From Cyanobium usitatum str. Tous (GTDB lineage: Bacteria > Cyanobacteriota > Cyanobacteriia > PCC-6307 > Cyanobiaceae), in assembly GCF_963920485.1 (NCBI RefSeq), contig NZ_OY986431.1, positions 1,612,001-1,676,000 on the forward strand: DNA of 64,000 nucleotides. Reading direction: 5' to 3'. Of this stretch, positions 40,153 to 50,310 are shown one piece after another. The translations under genes and the position numbers were made by a program. Under the pieces are notes generated by a model, which had not been told where the DNA came from, ran no database searches, and was given only the letters and a program-made list of their open reading frames with translations. Every line of letters starts with the position of its first letter. Positions within the stretch are counted from its first letter, which is position 1.

Positions 40153-41817
40153 TTGGACGTCACGACCCTGCGGGCGGTGCTGGCCGAATGGCGGCCGCTA
40201 CTGCTGCCAAGTCGCTTCGAGAAGGCCCAACAGGCCAGCCCCCAGGCCCTGCAGATCGGCCTGCGCAGCCTTAGCGGTAACCACTGGCTCGAGCTCAGCT
40301 GGCAGGCGGAAGCGGCTCGGCTGCACACAATCCCGCCGCCACCACGCCAAGGGGATGGCAGCACCCTGGCCCAGCAGCTGCAGCACGGCCTCAAGGGTCT
40401 GGCCCTCATAGAAATCCAGCAGCAGGGCTGGGAGCGGGTGGTGGAGCTCGGCTTCGCCAGGCGTCCCGGTGAGCCCGTGCTGCGCTGGCTGGTGGTGGAG
40501 CTGATGGGCCGCCACAGCAACCTGCTGCTGCTCGACGCCGACCGCCAGGTAGTGGCCCTGGCCCGCCAGGTGAAACCCCAGCAATCACGCCTGCGGCCAA
40601 TCGGCACCGGCGACCCATACCAACCGCCCCCGCCCCTGGCGGGCGAGCCGCCACGGCTGGAAGAGAGCTTTGCAAGCTGGCAGCGCCGACTGCGCCTAGT
40701 GCCCCTGCCCCTGCAGCAGGCCCTGCGCGATGCCTACCAGGGCATTAGTCCGGCCTTAGTGCGCCAGCTACTGCCATGCGGCTGGGGCGAACTGGCCGTG
40801 GACAGCATCAGTCCGGAGCAATGGCAGCAGTTGTGGCAGGGCTGGCGGCAGTGGCTTGAAGCCGTGCAGCTGGGTCGATTCAGCTGGCAGCTCGAACCGG
40901 CCGGCTACCGCTGCTGGGGTGGATCCAGCGGCCATACCCCGGCCGCAAATCCCACCCTGGCAATCAATCAAGGCCTAGCCGCCTATTTCAGCGAGCAACT
41001 CGGCGCCCAGGTGCTTGCTCAGCAGCGCCAGCAGCTGCAGCACCGCTTGCAGGCCACAGTCGAGCGCGAAAGCCGCCAGGCCAGCGAGCAGCAAGCCCTG
41101 CTGGATGCGGTGCCTGAAGGGGAAGCTCTGCAGCGCCGCGCCGATGCCCTGCTCAGCCAGCTCCAGCCGAGCCGCCAGTGCATCGAAGAGGCCCAGAAGC
41201 TCTACAAAACCGCCCGCAAGCGGCGGCGCTCGGTGGCGGCGATCACCCCCAGGCTGGAGCTGCACAGGCAGCGGTTAGCAAGCCTCGAAGCCAGCCTCAC
41301 CTACCTCGAGCAGGCCGACAGCCTCGAGCAGGTGAGCAGCCTGGCTGCCGAGCTCGAAGCCCTGCTGGCTGAGCGCGGCCAGCGCAAGAGCGCGGGGGGT
41401 CGCCAGAGCCGGCGGGCTGGGGCGATCGAGGGGGTGCCCCAGCCCCTGGAGCTGCACACACCTTCCGGCTTGCCCATCCAAATTGGCCGCAACCATCGCC
41501 AAAACGAATGGATCGCCTTTCGCCAAGCGCGCCGCGGCGATCTCTGGTTCCACGCCCAGGAGCTGGCCGGCAGCCATGTGGTGCTGAAAAGCTCGGAGCG
41601 ACTGGCCAGCGATGCGGATCTGCAGGCCGCAGCCGATCTGGCCGCCCACTACAGCAGGGGCCGGGGCAACCGGCGGGTGCCGGTGGTGATGGTGCCCACC
41701 GAGGAGTTGCAACGCATTCCTGGTGCAGCGCCCGGTACCGTGCGCCATCGTGGCGGCTCCGTGCTGTGGGGAGAACCTCAGCGGGCTCTTAGCTTGCTGA
41801 CGGAGCAGAAACGATGA
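40153..41817 (+). CDS. NFACT family protein (RqcH/Rqc2 type)
   Basis: 554 residues from TTG at 40153. The N-terminal NFACT-N domain, a central coiled coil (about residues 300-410 with [20 protein letters not shown]) and a C-terminal NFACT-R domain with [20 protein letters not shown] and [15 protein letters not shown] are in the usual order. Bacterial homologues (RqcH) bind 50S subunits with stalled nascent chains and add alanine tails for degradation; others were called fibronectin-binding. The TTG start gives the expected N-terminal length. It overlaps tatC by 4 bases (ATGA). Confidence 0.88.
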   Translation: MDVTTLRAVLAEWRPLLLPSRFEKAQQASPQALQIGLRSLSGNHWLELSWQAEAARLHTIPPPPRQGDGSTLAQQLQHGLKGLALIEIQQQGWERVVELGFARRPGEPVLRWLVVELMGRHSNLLLLDADRQVVALARQVKPQQSRLRPIGTGDPYQPPPPLAGEPPRLEESFASWQRRLRLVPLPLQQALRDAYQGISPALVRQLLPCGWGELAVDSISPEQWQQLWQGWRQWLEAVQLGRFSWQLEPAGYRCWGGSSGHTPAANPTLAINQGLAAYFSEQLGAQVLAQQRQQLQHRLQATVERESRQASEQQALLDAVPEGEALQRRADALLSQLQPSRQCIEEAQKLYKTARKRRRSVAAITPRLELHRQRLASLEASLTYLEQADSLEQVSSLAAELEALLAERGQRKSAGGRQSRRAGAIEGVPQPLELHTPSGLPIQIGRNHRQNEWIAFRQARRGDLWFHAQELAGSHVVLKSSERLASDADLQAAADLAAHYSRGRGNRRVPVVMVPTEELQRIPGAAPGTVRHRGGSVLWGEPQRALSLLTEQKR

Positions 41818-42593
41818 GCGCCGAACCCGAAATCTCAGCCAACCGCCTCGCCGCGCCCGAAACGGGGCCTGGAGAATTTCCAGCCGAAGTGGAGATGAGC
41901 CTGGTGGACCATCTCGAGGAGCTACGCCGCCGCGTGCTGCGCAGCCTGCTGGCGGTGGTGGTGGCGGCAGCAGCCTGCCTCGTCGCCGTTAAACCATTGG
42001 TGCGGCTGCTGGAAGTGCCAGCGGAGGGCATCCGCTTTCTGCAGCTGGCCCCGGGCGAATTTTTGTTTGTGTCGTTCAAAGTGGCGGGCTACGCCGGGCT
42101 CACCTTGGCCCTGCCCTACGTGCTCTACGAGGGTCTGGGATTCGTGCTGCCCGGTCTTACCCGGCGGGAGCGGCGGCTGGTGGCCCCTGCGGTAGCTGGC
42201 TCGGCGGTGCTGTTTGCGGCGGGACTGGCCTTCGCCTGGTGGGCGCTGGTGCCCGCAGCCCTGCGCTTCCTGGTGAGCTACGGCGCCGATGTGGTCGAAC
42301 CGAGCTGGTCGATCGAGCGCTACCTCGACTTCGTGCTGCTGCTGATGGTGGCCACCGCGCTGGCATTTCAACTGCCGGTTCTGCAGTTGTTGCTCGGCGC
42401 CCTTGGCCTGGTTAAGGCCAAGCCCATGCTGGCGAGTTGGCGCTGGGTGGTGTTGGCAAGTGCCCTGGCGGGGGCCGTGTTGACCCCCTCCACCGACCCC
42501 GTAACGATGCTGCTGCTCTCCGGGGCGATCACGGCCCTCTACCTAATCGGCGTTGGCTTGGTGGCCTGCACCGAACGGCTGCGGCCCGCCTAG
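41814..42593 (+). CDS. tatC: Twin-arginine translocase subunit TatC
   Basis: Receptor subunit of the Tat pathway, which exports folded proteins across thylakoid and plasma membranes. 259 residues with six membrane spans. The N-terminal cytoplasmic motif MSLVDHLEELRRRVLRSL is the signal-peptide recognition site, and the conserved SPxxxLQL-like region reads APGEFLFVSFK. The ATG overlaps the NFACT stop; the first 23 residues are a low-conservation leader. Close to petC, whose product needs Tat. Confidence 0.95.
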   Translation: MSAEPEISANRLAAPETGPGEFPAEVEMSLVDHLEELRRRVLRSLLAVVVAAAACLVAVKPLVRLLEVPAEGIRFLQLAPGEFLFVSFKVAGYAGLTLALPYVLYEGLGFVLPGLTRRERRLVAPAVAGSAVLFAAGLAFAWWALVPAALRFLVSYGADVVEPSWSIERYLDFVLLLMVATALAFQLPVLQLLLGALGLVKAKPMLASWRWVVLASALAGAVLTPSTDPVTMLLLSGAITALYLIGVGLVACTERLRPA

Positions 42594-42964
42594 AGCAAAA
42601 ATTCGCTGGCCCGGCCGGCCGGGATCTCCAAGGCCAGACCCATCGCCTTTCCCTGCCTCGGCTTATCGGAGGTGGTGCCCAGCCAGCTGCGCACCTGCTC
42701 GGCCACGCCTAGGCCGTTCAGCAAACCCACCAGTTCCTCGAGCTTGCTGCGGTAGCCCTCCTCCGTGAGCGGAAAGGATTGCTGCTCTAAGTAGGCCCAC
42801 ATCACCTGTAGATAGAGCCGGCCGCGACGCTGCACCAGCTGCAGGTCGTAGGAAACCTGCCAACGGGTTTGCAGCAGATCCCAAACCTCTTGCGCAGACA
42901 GGGGCGCACCTGGCTCAGGGGCTGGGGGGAGGGCACTGGAGGGCAGGGACACGCCCGAGCTCAC
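42590..42964 (-). CDS. DUF3067 protein
   Basis: About 124 residues from GTG at 42964 (another GTG at 42952). The DUF3067 core reads [20 protein letters not shown] then [20 protein letters not shown] and EEYRSK-like [17 protein letters not shown]. This small family occurs in cyanobacteria and plastids; I know of a reported link to Rieske protein/thioredoxin-like functions but not a firm activity. An in-frame extension to 43153 overlaps petC and is rejected. Divergent from petC. Confidence 0.8.
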   Translation of the reverse strand: MSSGVSLPSSALPPAPEPGAPLSAQEVWDLLQTRWQVSYDLQLVQRRGRLYLQVMWAYLEQQSFPLTEEGYRSKLEELVGLLNGLGVAEQVRSWLGTTSDKPRQGKAMGLALEIPAGRASEFLL

Positions 42965-43076
42965 GCGACGGATTGCACAACAGCATGTTGCAGGCCCAGC
43001 GGCAGGCCGGCTGCACCGCCCCGGAGCCGCACATGCAAGGTTCATAATGGGCGCCTCATTGTCCAGGCGCGTCTTC

Positions 43077-43637
43077 ATGACCCAGATGCCAGCGAGCGCT
43101 TCAAATAGCGCCTCCAACGGTGATGTGCCCGGCATGGGCCGCCGGCAGTTCATGAACCTGCTGACCTTCGGGTCTGTGACCGGTGTGGCCCTGGGAGCCC
43201 TCTATCCAGTGGCTCGTTATTTCATCCCCCCCAAGGCGGCGGGCGGCGGCGGCGGCACCACCGCCAAAGATGAGCTTGGCAATAGCGTCACCGCCAGCGG
43301 CTGGCTCAGCAGCCACAAGGAGGGCGATCGCAGCCTGGTGCAGGGCCTCAAGGGAGATCCCACCTACTTGCTCGTTGAGGGCAATGACGCCATCGGCAGC
43401 TACGGCATCAACGCCATCTGCACCCACCTGGGCTGCGTAGTGCCCTGGAACAGCGGCGCCAATAAGTTCATGTGCCCCTGCCACGGCTCCCAGTACGACG
43501 CCACCGGCAAAGTGGTGCGCGGTCCAGCGCCCCTCTCCTTGGCCCTGGCTCACGTCTCTGTAGACAACGACAACGTCTTTCTTAGCCAGTGGAGCGAAAC
43601 CGACTTCCGCACCGGCGACAAGCCCTGGTGGGCCTGA
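43077..43637 (+). CDS. petC: Cytochrome b6f Rieske iron-sulfur protein
   Basis: High-potential 2Fe-2S subunit of cytochrome b6f. 186 residues. A twin-arginine start ([14 protein letters not shown]) precedes the single membrane helix, a Gly-rich hinge (AAGGGGGTTA) links to the soluble domain, and the cluster ligands are in [10 protein letters not shown] and CPCHGSQYD. The start ATG at 43077 is preferred to one at 43047. petA follows 48 bases after the stop, forming the usual petCA operon. Confidence 0.98.
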   Translation: MTQMPASASNSASNGDVPGMGRRQFMNLLTFGSVTGVALGALYPVARYFIPPKAAGGGGGTTAKDELGNSVTASGWLSSHKEGDRSLVQGLKGDPTYLLVEGNDAIGSYGINAICTHLGCVVPWNSGANKFMCPCHGSQYDATGKVVRGPAPLSLALAHVSVDNDNVFLSQWSETDFRTGDKPWWA

Positions 43638-43685
43638 TTACCCCGATCCAGCTTTTCTTCTCCCTGTCTGTCGCCTGATCTCGTG

Positions 43686-44621
43686 ATGCGTCGTTCCCTT
43701 TCCCTGCTGCTCGGCTCCCTAATCGCCTTCGCCGTGCTTTTGACCGGCGCCAGCCCCAGCTGGGCCTATCCCTTCTGGGCCCAGCAGAACTACGCCAGCC
43801 CCCGGGAGGCCACCGGCAAAATCGTTTGCGCCAACTGCCACCTGGCCAAAAAGGCCACCCGGGTGGAAGTGCCCCAGGCCATTTTCCCTGACACGGTGTT
43901 TAAGGCCGTGGTGGAAATCCCCTACGACGCCAGCGTTCAGCAGGTGGCTGGTGATGGCAGCCGCGCCGGTCTCAACGTCGGCGCCGTGGTGATGCTTCCA
44001 GATGGCTTCACCCTTGCCCCGCAAGACCGTCTCAGCGAGGAGCTGAAGGAGGAAACTGCCGGCATCTACTACACCCAGTATTCCGACGACCAACCCAACA
44101 TTCTGTTGGTGGGCCCGATCTCCGGTGATGAGCACCAAGAGATCGTTTTCCCGATTCTCTCTCCTGATCCCGCCACCGACAGCAGCATCCACTTCGGCAA
44201 ATACCAGCTGCATGTGGGCGGCAACCGTGGCCGCGGCCAGGTGTATCCCACCGGCGAGAAGAGCAACAACGGCGTGTTCAACGCCCCCGTAACTGGGACG
44301 GTGTCAGCAATCACTGCCGGTGATAACGGCGCTTCCCTGGTGGAGATCACCGCCGCAGATGGCACTACAGCCACCGAAACCGTGCCGGCTGGCCCCACTG
44401 TCTTGGCGGCTGTTGGTGATGCAGTAGTTGCCGGTTCACCGATCACCAACGACCCCAACGTGGGTGGCTTCGGCCAGATTGATGCCGAGGTGGTGCTGCA
44501 AAACCCTGTGCGCATCTACGGTTTGCTGGCTTTCTTTGCCGCAATCGCCCTGGCCCAGATCCTGCTGGTGCTCAAGAAGCGCCAGGTTGAAAAGGTTCAG
44601 GCTGCTGAAGGCTTGATCTGA
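43686..44621 (+). CDS. petA: Cytochrome f
   Basis: Heme c subunit of cytochrome b6f that passes electrons to plastocyanin or cytochrome c6. 311 residues: signal peptide ending SPSWA before YPFWAQQNY (the Tyr at the mature N-terminus is a heme ligand), CANCHLAKK heme motif, a large lumenal beta domain, and a C-terminal membrane helix ([20 protein letters not shown]). A GTG one codon upstream is ignored in favour of the ATG at 43686. Confidence 0.98.
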   Translation: MRRSLSLLLGSLIAFAVLLTGASPSWAYPFWAQQNYASPREATGKIVCANCHLAKKATRVEVPQAIFPDTVFKAVVEIPYDASVQQVAGDGSRAGLNVGAVVMLPDGFTLAPQDRLSEELKEETAGIYYTQYSDDQPNILLVGPISGDEHQEIVFPILSPDPATDSSIHFGKYQLHVGGNRGRGQVYPTGEKSNNGVFNAPVTGTVSAITAGDNGASLVEITAADGTTATETVPAGPTVLAAVGDAVVAGSPITNDPNVGGFGQIDAEVVLQNPVRIYGLLAFFAAIALAQILLVLKKRQVEKVQAAEGLI

Positions 44622-44626
44622 GCAGC

Positions 44627-45478
44627 GTGCTTGCCACCTTCACCTCCCCGGGGCCCCTGGTTTTCCAGCTGGGCCCCTTTGCCTTGCGCTGGTACGGCCT
44701 GCTCATCGCCGTGGCCGTCTTGCTGGGTCTCAGCCTGGCCACCCGGCTCGGCCGGGCTCGAGGCATTGAGCCCTCCCTGATTGCCGATCTCCTGCCCCTG
44801 ATGGTGCTTGGGGCCGTGATCGGGGCCCGCATCTACTACGTCGCCCTCGAGTGGCGCCAGTATTCCGGCAACTGGCTAGAAGCGATCGCGATTTGGCGTG
44901 GAGGCATCGCCATCCACGGCGCCCTGCTGGGCGGCGCCCTGGCCACGATGCTGTTCTGCCGCTGGCGCCGGCAGCCCTTCTGGCAGCTGCTCGATGTGCT
45001 GATGCCCGCCGTGGCCCTTGGCCAGGCGATTGGCCGCTGGGGAAATTTCTTTAATTCCGAGGCCTTCGGCTTGCCTACGGATCTCCCTTGGAAACTGCAG
45101 ATCCCCGCCGCCAGCCGCCCAGCCGAATTTCTTGAGCAGCTCTACTTTCATCCCACCTTCCTCTACGAATCCCTTTGGAATCTGGGGGTGTGTGCCCTAC
45201 TGCTGGGGCTATTTCGGGCCGCCAGTCGCGGCCGTATTCAGCTGCTGCCTGGAGCACTCAGCTGCGTATATCTGATGGCCTACAGCAGCGGGCGGGTGTG
45301 GATTGAAGGGCTACGCCTCGACCCCCTCTGCCTGCTCTCCGAGCCGCCCTTCTGTGATGGCGGTCTGCGCATGGCCCAACTGGTCAGCCTGCTGTTGATT
45401 GCCCTTGGCGGCCTGGGCCTCTGGTGGCTCTACCGCCGCCACCGCCCCCTGCCCGACCCCAGTGGAGTAGCCACTTGA
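44627..45478 (+). CDS. lgt: Prolipoprotein diacylglyceryl transferase
   Basis: Adds diacylglycerol to the lipobox cysteine of lipoproteins in the plasma membrane. 283 residues, about seven membrane spans. [13 protein letters not shown] is the Lgt signature, with [12 protein letters not shown] near the start and [13 protein letters not shown] later. GTG start 5 bases after petA. It overlaps the cobM start by 4 bases. The lipoprotein substrates in the window include the peptide-binding protein. Confidence 0.95.
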   Translation: MLATFTSPGPLVFQLGPFALRWYGLLIAVAVLLGLSLATRLGRARGIEPSLIADLLPLMVLGAVIGARIYYVALEWRQYSGNWLEAIAIWRGGIAIHGALLGGALATMLFCRWRRQPFWQLLDVLMPAVALGQAIGRWGNFFNSEAFGLPTDLPWKLQIPAASRPAEFLEQLYFHPTFLYESLWNLGVCALLLGLFRAASRGRIQLLPGALSCVYLMAYSSGRVWIEGLRLDPLCLLSEPPFCDGGLRMAQLVSLLLIALGGLGLWWLYRRHRPLPDPSGVAT

Positions 45479-46242
45479 ATAACAAGCCTGTCTGGATAGT
45501 TGGTGCCGGGCCCGGCGCACCCGACCTGCTCACCCTGCGCGCCGCCCGCCTGCTGGAGCAGGCGGAGGTTTTGGTGTGGACCGACTCCCTAATCAATCCC
45601 CAGATCGCAGCCCTGGCACCCGAGTGCTGTGAGCAGGTGCGCACCAGCACCCTCACGCTGGAGCAGGTGATGGAGGTGGTGCTGGATCGGGCCCGGGCCG
45701 GCAAAACCGTGGTGCGGCTCCACGATGGGGATCCCTGCCTCTATGGCGCCATCGCCGAGCAAATTTGCCGACTGGCCGATGCAGGTATCGGCGTGGAGGT
45801 GGTGCCCGGCTTGAGTGCTTACCAGGCCACCGCATCGGCCCTGCAGAGCGAGCTCACCATCCCTGGCCTGGTGCAGACGATCGTGCTGAGCCGCGCTGGC
45901 GGACGCACCGGCGTGCCGGAGCGGGAGGCCCTGGAGCGGCTTGCAGCCCTGCGCGCTTCCCTTTGCCTCTACCTCAGTGCTCGCCATGTGGAAGAGGTGC
46001 AAACCGAGCTGCTGCGCCACTACCCCGCCGACACTCCCGTAGCCATTGGCTACCGGGTGAGCTGGCCTGATGAGTGGATCAAGGTGGTTCCCCTGGCCGA
46101 GATGGCCCGGGTGAGCCAGGAACGGCAGTTGATCCGCACCACCCTCTACGTGGTGAGCCCGGCGCTGGCGGCGCCGGCGGAGGCCCGTTCTCGCCTCTAC
46201 TCAGCAAGCCACAATCACCTATTCCGCGGCGGCGCTAGCTGA
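45475..46242 (+). CDS. cobM: Precorrin-4 C11-methyltransferase
   Basis: SAM-dependent methylase of corrin-ring synthesis for (pseudo)cobalamin. 255 residues from TTG at 45475, overlapping the lgt stop: [20 protein letters not shown] is the N-terminal glycine loop, [12 protein letters not shown] is the core motif, and [15 protein letters not shown] follows. The TTG start is chosen because an upstream frame would read through lgt. The cobM and cbiF names denote the same activity in the aerobic and anaerobic routes; which route is used cannot be judged here. Confidence 0.92.
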   Translation: MNNKPVWIVGAGPGAPDLLTLRAARLLEQAEVLVWTDSLINPQIAALAPECCEQVRTSTLTLEQVMEVVLDRARAGKTVVRLHDGDPCLYGAIAEQICRLADAGIGVEVVPGLSAYQATASALQSELTIPGLVQTIVLSRAGGRTGVPEREALERLAALRASLCLYLSARHVEEVQTELLRHYPADTPVAIGYRVSWPDEWIKVVPLAEMARVSQERQLIRTTLYVVSPALAAPAEARSRLYSASHNHLFRGGAS

Positions 46243-46250
46243 AAAAGGCA

Positions 46251-47669
46251 TCAGCCCGTCTCGCCATAAAGCTCCCGGGCCAAGCGCTGCCGATCGAAGC
46301 CACAGCCCAGGCGCTCGACGATCGCCTCCAGGTCCCGGGCGGCATTACCCAAGCAGCAGGTGCCCCCAGGGGAAGGGGTGACGTTGAAGACAAGGCCGGG
46401 CCGGGCCGCGATGCTGGCCTCACCGAGCATCAGCTTGCGGTTGGCCTTATCGATCAGCTGGGGGCGCACGCCGCCATAGCCCTCAGCGAAGCTGAGATCC
46501 TCGAGGCGCATGTCGGGCACGATCTTGCGAGCATCTGCCAAAAACAAGCGCCGCCGCAGCCAGGGCACCTCGAATAGCAAGTTTTTGAAGATGTAATTGC
46601 GGATATCGGCGATGCGAAAGAGCTGCCAGAACACGGCCAGCACGGCCCAATCGAGCCGGAGCACCTTCAGAAACTCCCAGAACGAAGCGGGCTTGTAGCG
46701 CTCCAGCAGCGGCAGCAGCAGGGCGGTGGGGCCAAAGCGGGTTTTGCCAGGGGCGCGCACGTCCGGGTCGCCGTGGATGGCGGCAAAGGGCAGCTTGTCG
46801 TTCTGCACGGTGTAAACCTTGCCCCGGAGCAAATCCGGCGTGAAGTAGAAGCTGCCGGCCACCGGCAGGCAGGAATACTCCAGTCCGTAGCCCATGCGCT
46901 GGGCCATCAGCAGGCTGTGGGCTCCGGCATTCACCACCACGTGCCGAGCCCACACCGAGCGGGGATCCTCCCCGGCGGCGCTGGAGCAGCCTGGGGTGGG
47001 GGCCAGTTCCACCCGGTAGCCATCGCCCTCCGGCGTAATCGCGACCACGCTGGTGCCTAGCTGCACCGTGAGCTGGCGCTCACTGCCGGCCACGCCCTTC
47101 TTGGCCTGGGCCACGAACGAGGCGGAGAGCTCCTCGTAATCCACGGCGGTGTATGTGCGGCGGATGCCGATCGCCACCAGCTCCTCCGGGCGCAACTCCC
47201 CCTGCACCAGTCCCACCTGGGGCTCCCACTCGGCGATCTGCGGCTTCTCGAGCAGCTCCATCGCCGGAAAGTGGGGTGAAAAGCGCTCAAAGCGCTCCCG
47301 CAGGAAGGTGCACTCTCGCTCGCCCACACCCAGCACCATTTTGGGAGTGCGAAAAACGCAGCGCTCGCGGCTGGCTGGATCAAGCAGCTCGGCGTAGTTC
47401 ACGATCATCTCGGCGGTGCGCTTCACCCGCACCGCCTTCTCGAGCGTGTAGTTGGTCTCAATGTCGCCGCAGTGGATCGTCTGGCTGTTGTTGGTGGCCT
47501 TGGAGTTCACCCGAGCTAGGGCGTCGTAGCGCTCCACCAGCAGGATGCGGCCCAAATCGGTGTAGCGGGCCAGCTCAAACAGCAGGGCCGTGCCGCACAC
47601 CCCGCCTCCAACGATCAACACATCTAAAGATGCTGGCTTGGGATCCGCTGCTTCGGGGTTGGCGCTCAC
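46251..47669 (-). CDS. mqo: Malate:quinone oxidoreductase-like FAD enzyme
   Basis: Membrane-peripheral FAD protein that oxidises malate with electrons to the quinone pool. 472 residues: Rossmann motif LIVGGGVCGTALLFELA at about 19-35, ARVNSKATNNSQTIHCGDIE typical of Mqo/2-hydroxyglutarate oxidase relatives, and ATP-free substrate-site segments. The C-terminal block VTPSPGGTCCLGNAARDLE is family-like. L-2-hydroxyglutarate oxidase is an alternative; Mqo is favoured on length and end sequence. No operon partner. Confidence 0.85.
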   Translation of the reverse strand: MSANPEAADPKPASLDVLIVGGGVCGTALLFELARYTDLGRILLVERYDALARVNSKATNNSQTIHCGDIETNYTLEKAVRVKRTAEMIVNYAELLDPASRERCVFRTPKMVLGVGERECTFLRERFERFSPHFPAMELLEKPQIAEWEPQVGLVQGELRPEELVAIGIRRTYTAVDYEELSASFVAQAKKGVAGSERQLTVQLGTSVVAITPEGDGYRVELAPTPGCSSAAGEDPRSVWARHVVVNAGAHSLLMAQRMGYGLEYSCLPVAGSFYFTPDLLRGKVYTVQNDKLPFAAIHGDPDVRAPGKTRFGPTALLLPLLERYKPASFWEFLKVLRLDWAVLAVFWQLFRIADIRNYIFKNLLFEVPWLRRRLFLADARKIVPDMRLEDLSFAEGYGGVRPQLIDKANRKLMLGEASIAARPGLVFNVTPSPGGTCCLGNAARDLEAIVERLGCGFDRQRLARELYGETG

Positions 47670-47738
47670 GCAATGCGACTGGCTCTTAGCCCATGGTGAC
47701 CGATCGACTGCCTGTGGTGTTTTAAGCTCTGGGGGTGC

Positions 47739-47810
<72 letters not shown>

Positions 47811-47846
47811 TTTCAATGGCTGGACTGCATCAAATTTGCCTGCAGA

Positions 47847-48629
47847 ATGTCTATATCTGCTGAGCTTGCTGTTCTGGTGTCGGATTCCCCCAACCCCGAG
47901 GCCTTATCCGCCCTGCGCTGCATCGGTCAGACGCTGCGCCAGGGCCGGGAGGGCCAAGGCCTCGAACTGGCCGTGCTGGCAGCCCGCCTAAACATGGGAA
48001 CCGAACAACTTCAGGCCCTGGAGGAAGCAGACGCCAGTCGCTTGCCGGAACCGGTGTTTGTGATCGCCCAGGCCCGCAGAATCGCCAGCAGCCTGGCCAT
48101 CAATATCGATGGCCCCCTGCAAACCCTGCGCGATAGCGGCCAGTTTCAGACCAAGCCGATCAAGGTGGCCGAACTGACCCAGCGCGCCCCAACCAAACCG
48201 GCACAAACCAGCGGCCGACTGGCCATCACAGCAGCAATCCTGGTCGCCCTCAGCGCCGCCGGCGCCGCGGGCTGGCAGCAGTGGCAGCGTCACCAGGCCC
48301 GCCCAACCGAGCCGCAAGCCCAGCCCCAGCTGCTGACTGAGATTCCCCCAGTAGTTAGAGACAGAGAAAGCGGCAGCGACAGCCTCGAGCCCGATCAGCT
48401 GCAACTGACGAGCAGCCAGCCCAGCTGGCTCGAAATAAAAACAAAAACCGGCACCACTCTGTTCCGTGGCACCTTCACAGGTGAGCGGCGCTTCCCCCTT
48501 GGCCAAGGGCTAGAGGTGCTGGCCGGGCGTCCCGATCTAGTGCGCACTCAAATAGGTGGCGGTGCTGCCCAACCAATGGGAGCCATTGATCAGGTGCGTT
48601 GGCGCAGCTTCAAGGCTCCGGCACCCTGA
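47847..48629 (+). CDS. RodZ-like helix-turn-helix membrane protein
   Basis: 260 residues: an N-terminal Xre-type HTH (IGQTLRQGREGQGLELAVLA, then LNMGTEQLQALEEADASRLP, about 26-70), a Gln/Thr-rich linker, one membrane helix (LAITAAILVALSAAGAAGWQ) and a DUF4115-type C-terminal beta domain. This is the architecture of RodZ, a rod-shape factor tied to MreB. Its 3' end overlaps ppx by 20 bases on the other strand. Cell-shape role is family inference. Confidence 0.83.
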   Translation: MSISAELAVLVSDSPNPEALSALRCIGQTLRQGREGQGLELAVLAARLNMGTEQLQALEEADASRLPEPVFVIAQARRIASSLAINIDGPLQTLRDSGQFQTKPIKVAELTQRAPTKPAQTSGRLAITAAILVALSAAGAAGWQQWQRHQARPTEPQAQPQLLTEIPPVVRDRESGSDSLEPDQLQLTSSQPSWLEIKTKTGTTLFRGTFTGERRFPLGQGLEVLAGRPDLVRTQIGGGAAQPMGAIDQVRWRSFKAPAP

Positions 48630-50220
48630 GACCAAGGCCGCAGGATTCCTGCACCACTTCGGCGCAAGAGCGCAGGCTCCAGCGCTCCAGGCTGAGATCC
48701 GGAGCTTGCTCGCCGGGGGCGGCCGCGAGGGGCTCCAGGTCAACACAAACCGCGTTTTGCCTTGATGTCACCTGCAGGGTCGCAATCACCGCAGCGGGCC
48801 GGCGATCTAGGGCCGCCGCCAGGCGCAACAGCAAGGCCATCGACGTAACGATGCTGCGCTGGTCGCGGTCTTCGATCAGCTGCCACGACTCATGGCGCTT
48901 CTTCGGCAGGCTGCGGCGGTGATAGCGGCCAATGGCCGCCACCATCAGGTGCTCGGATTCGGAGTAGCCCAGCAGCTCGCCGTGGCGGATCAAATACCAG
49001 CTGTGCTTGTGATAAGCGGAGATATTGATGCTCTTGCCACAGGTGTGCAACTGGGCGGCGGCCCAGAGCAGCTCCCGGCCCGGGCCCTCGTCATGGTGCA
49101 GCAGCCCCCGCGACTGGTCGTAGAGGCTGAGGGCATGGGCGGCCACCCGATCGGCCCGGGCCCGATCGACACCAAAGCACTGGGCCAGGTGCAGCACGGT
49201 GCGCTGGCGAATAGTGCTCTGGAAGGCGAAGCGATCTCCCAGCAGGCCGTTGCGCAGCATCCAGTCCACGATCAGGCCCTCCCGCAGGGCCCGATCGCAA
49301 ACCACCAGCTCCCGCACGCCCAGCATCGCCATCGCCGTCTGCAAAATCAGGGCGCCGGGCACGATAATTTCGGCCCGGCGATCATTGATGGCGGGCAAGG
49401 CGCGGCGCTGCTCCGGCGTCATCGCCAGGAGCCGGGCAGTGAGCTGGTCGATGCGCTCGCGGCTGAGCCGATAGCCCTGCAGCTTCAGCGGCGGCTTGGG
49501 ATCTTCAGCAGCCGCCAGGGCAGCTAGGGCCATGGCCGTGCCGCTAGTGCCCACCATCAGCGGCTGTTCGTCCCGCCGCAGCGCCGCCTTCACCTCAGCT
49601 ACCGCAGGGTCGAGGGCACCCTGGATGTATGCCTGCAGGAAGGTGCGACGTTCAACCGGGAGGGGGTCCTGCTGACAAAACTCCCGCTGCAGGCGCACCG
49701 CGCCGATGCGGGTGCTGCTGAAGGAGCGGCCGTCGCGGCCATCGGCCAGCACCAATTCGGTGGAACCGCCACCGATATCAATGATCAAGTGGGGCTGGTC
49801 GCCGAAAGCCATGCCCGAAAGCACACCCAGATAGATCAGCCGGGCCTCCTCGGGCCCGCTTACCAGATCCACCTCCAGGCCCAGTTGCTCCTGCAGCGCC
49901 ACCAAAAAATCCCGGCCGTTGGGGGCCTCTCGCACGGCGCTGGTGGCCGCCGTGACGATCTGCTCCACCCCATGGCTAAGGGCCAGATCGCGATCGTGGC
50001 GCAGGGTGCGGAAAGCTCGCTCGATCGCCTCGGCACTGAGGTCACCGCTATGGGGATCCCTTTCGCCGAGCCGGGTGGTGGCCTTCTCAGCCAGCACCAC
50101 GCTGAAGCTGCTCAGCTCCGGATCCACCTCTGCCACCAGCAGGTGAATCGAGTTGGTGCCGATGTCGATCGCCGCCACCCGACGGCGACCGGCCTGCTGA
50201 AGGTTGGGGGCCTGAACCAT
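48610..50220 (-). CDS. ppx: Exopolyphosphatase/guanosine pentaphosphatase family (Ppx/GppA)
   Basis: Degrades polyphosphate or pppGpp. 536 residues from the ATG at 50220: the actin-like ATPase fold with VAAIDIGTNSIHLLVAEV and LIIDIGGGSTELVLADG, then a C-terminal HD-like domain (LWAAAQLHTCGKSINISAYH, HSWYLIRHGELLGYSESEHL). The HD-domain His/Asp ligands are present. A start at 50280 would add 20 residues lacking homology. PPX and GppA activity cannot be separated by sight. Confidence 0.92.
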   Translation of the reverse strand: MVQAPNLQQAGRRRVAAIDIGTNSIHLLVAEVDPELSSFSVVLAEKATTRLGERDPHSGDLSAEAIERAFRTLRHDRDLALSHGVEQIVTAATSAVREAPNGRDFLVALQEQLGLEVDLVSGPEEARLIYLGVLSGMAFGDQPHLIIDIGGGSTELVLADGRDGRSFSSTRIGAVRLQREFCQQDPLPVERRTFLQAYIQGALDPAVAEVKAALRRDEQPLMVGTSGTAMALAALAAAEDPKPPLKLQGYRLSRERIDQLTARLLAMTPEQRRALPAINDRRAEIIVPGALILQTAMAMLGVRELVVCDRALREGLIVDWMLRNGLLGDRFAFQSTIRQRTVLHLAQCFGVDRARADRVAAHALSLYDQSRGLLHHDEGPGRELLWAAAQLHTCGKSINISAYHKHSWYLIRHGELLGYSESEHLMVAAIGRYHRRSLPKKRHESWQLIEDRDQRSIVTSMALLLRLAAALDRRPAAVIATLQVTSRQNAVCVDLEPLAAAPGEQAPDLSLERWSLRSCAEVVQESCGLGLRVPEP

Positions 50221-50310
50221 CGAGCTCGGCAACTGCCGCAGGGGCGTTACTTTGCCACCCACTGCCCATCCCACCGGCACACCTAGGGTGCGGCACGACG
50301 AAAAGGGGGC

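Noticed and set aside
42965-43153. N-terminal extension of the DUF3067 gene over petC
   Set aside because: The extension is antisense to the Rieske start, Cys- and Arg-rich, and has no family similarity.
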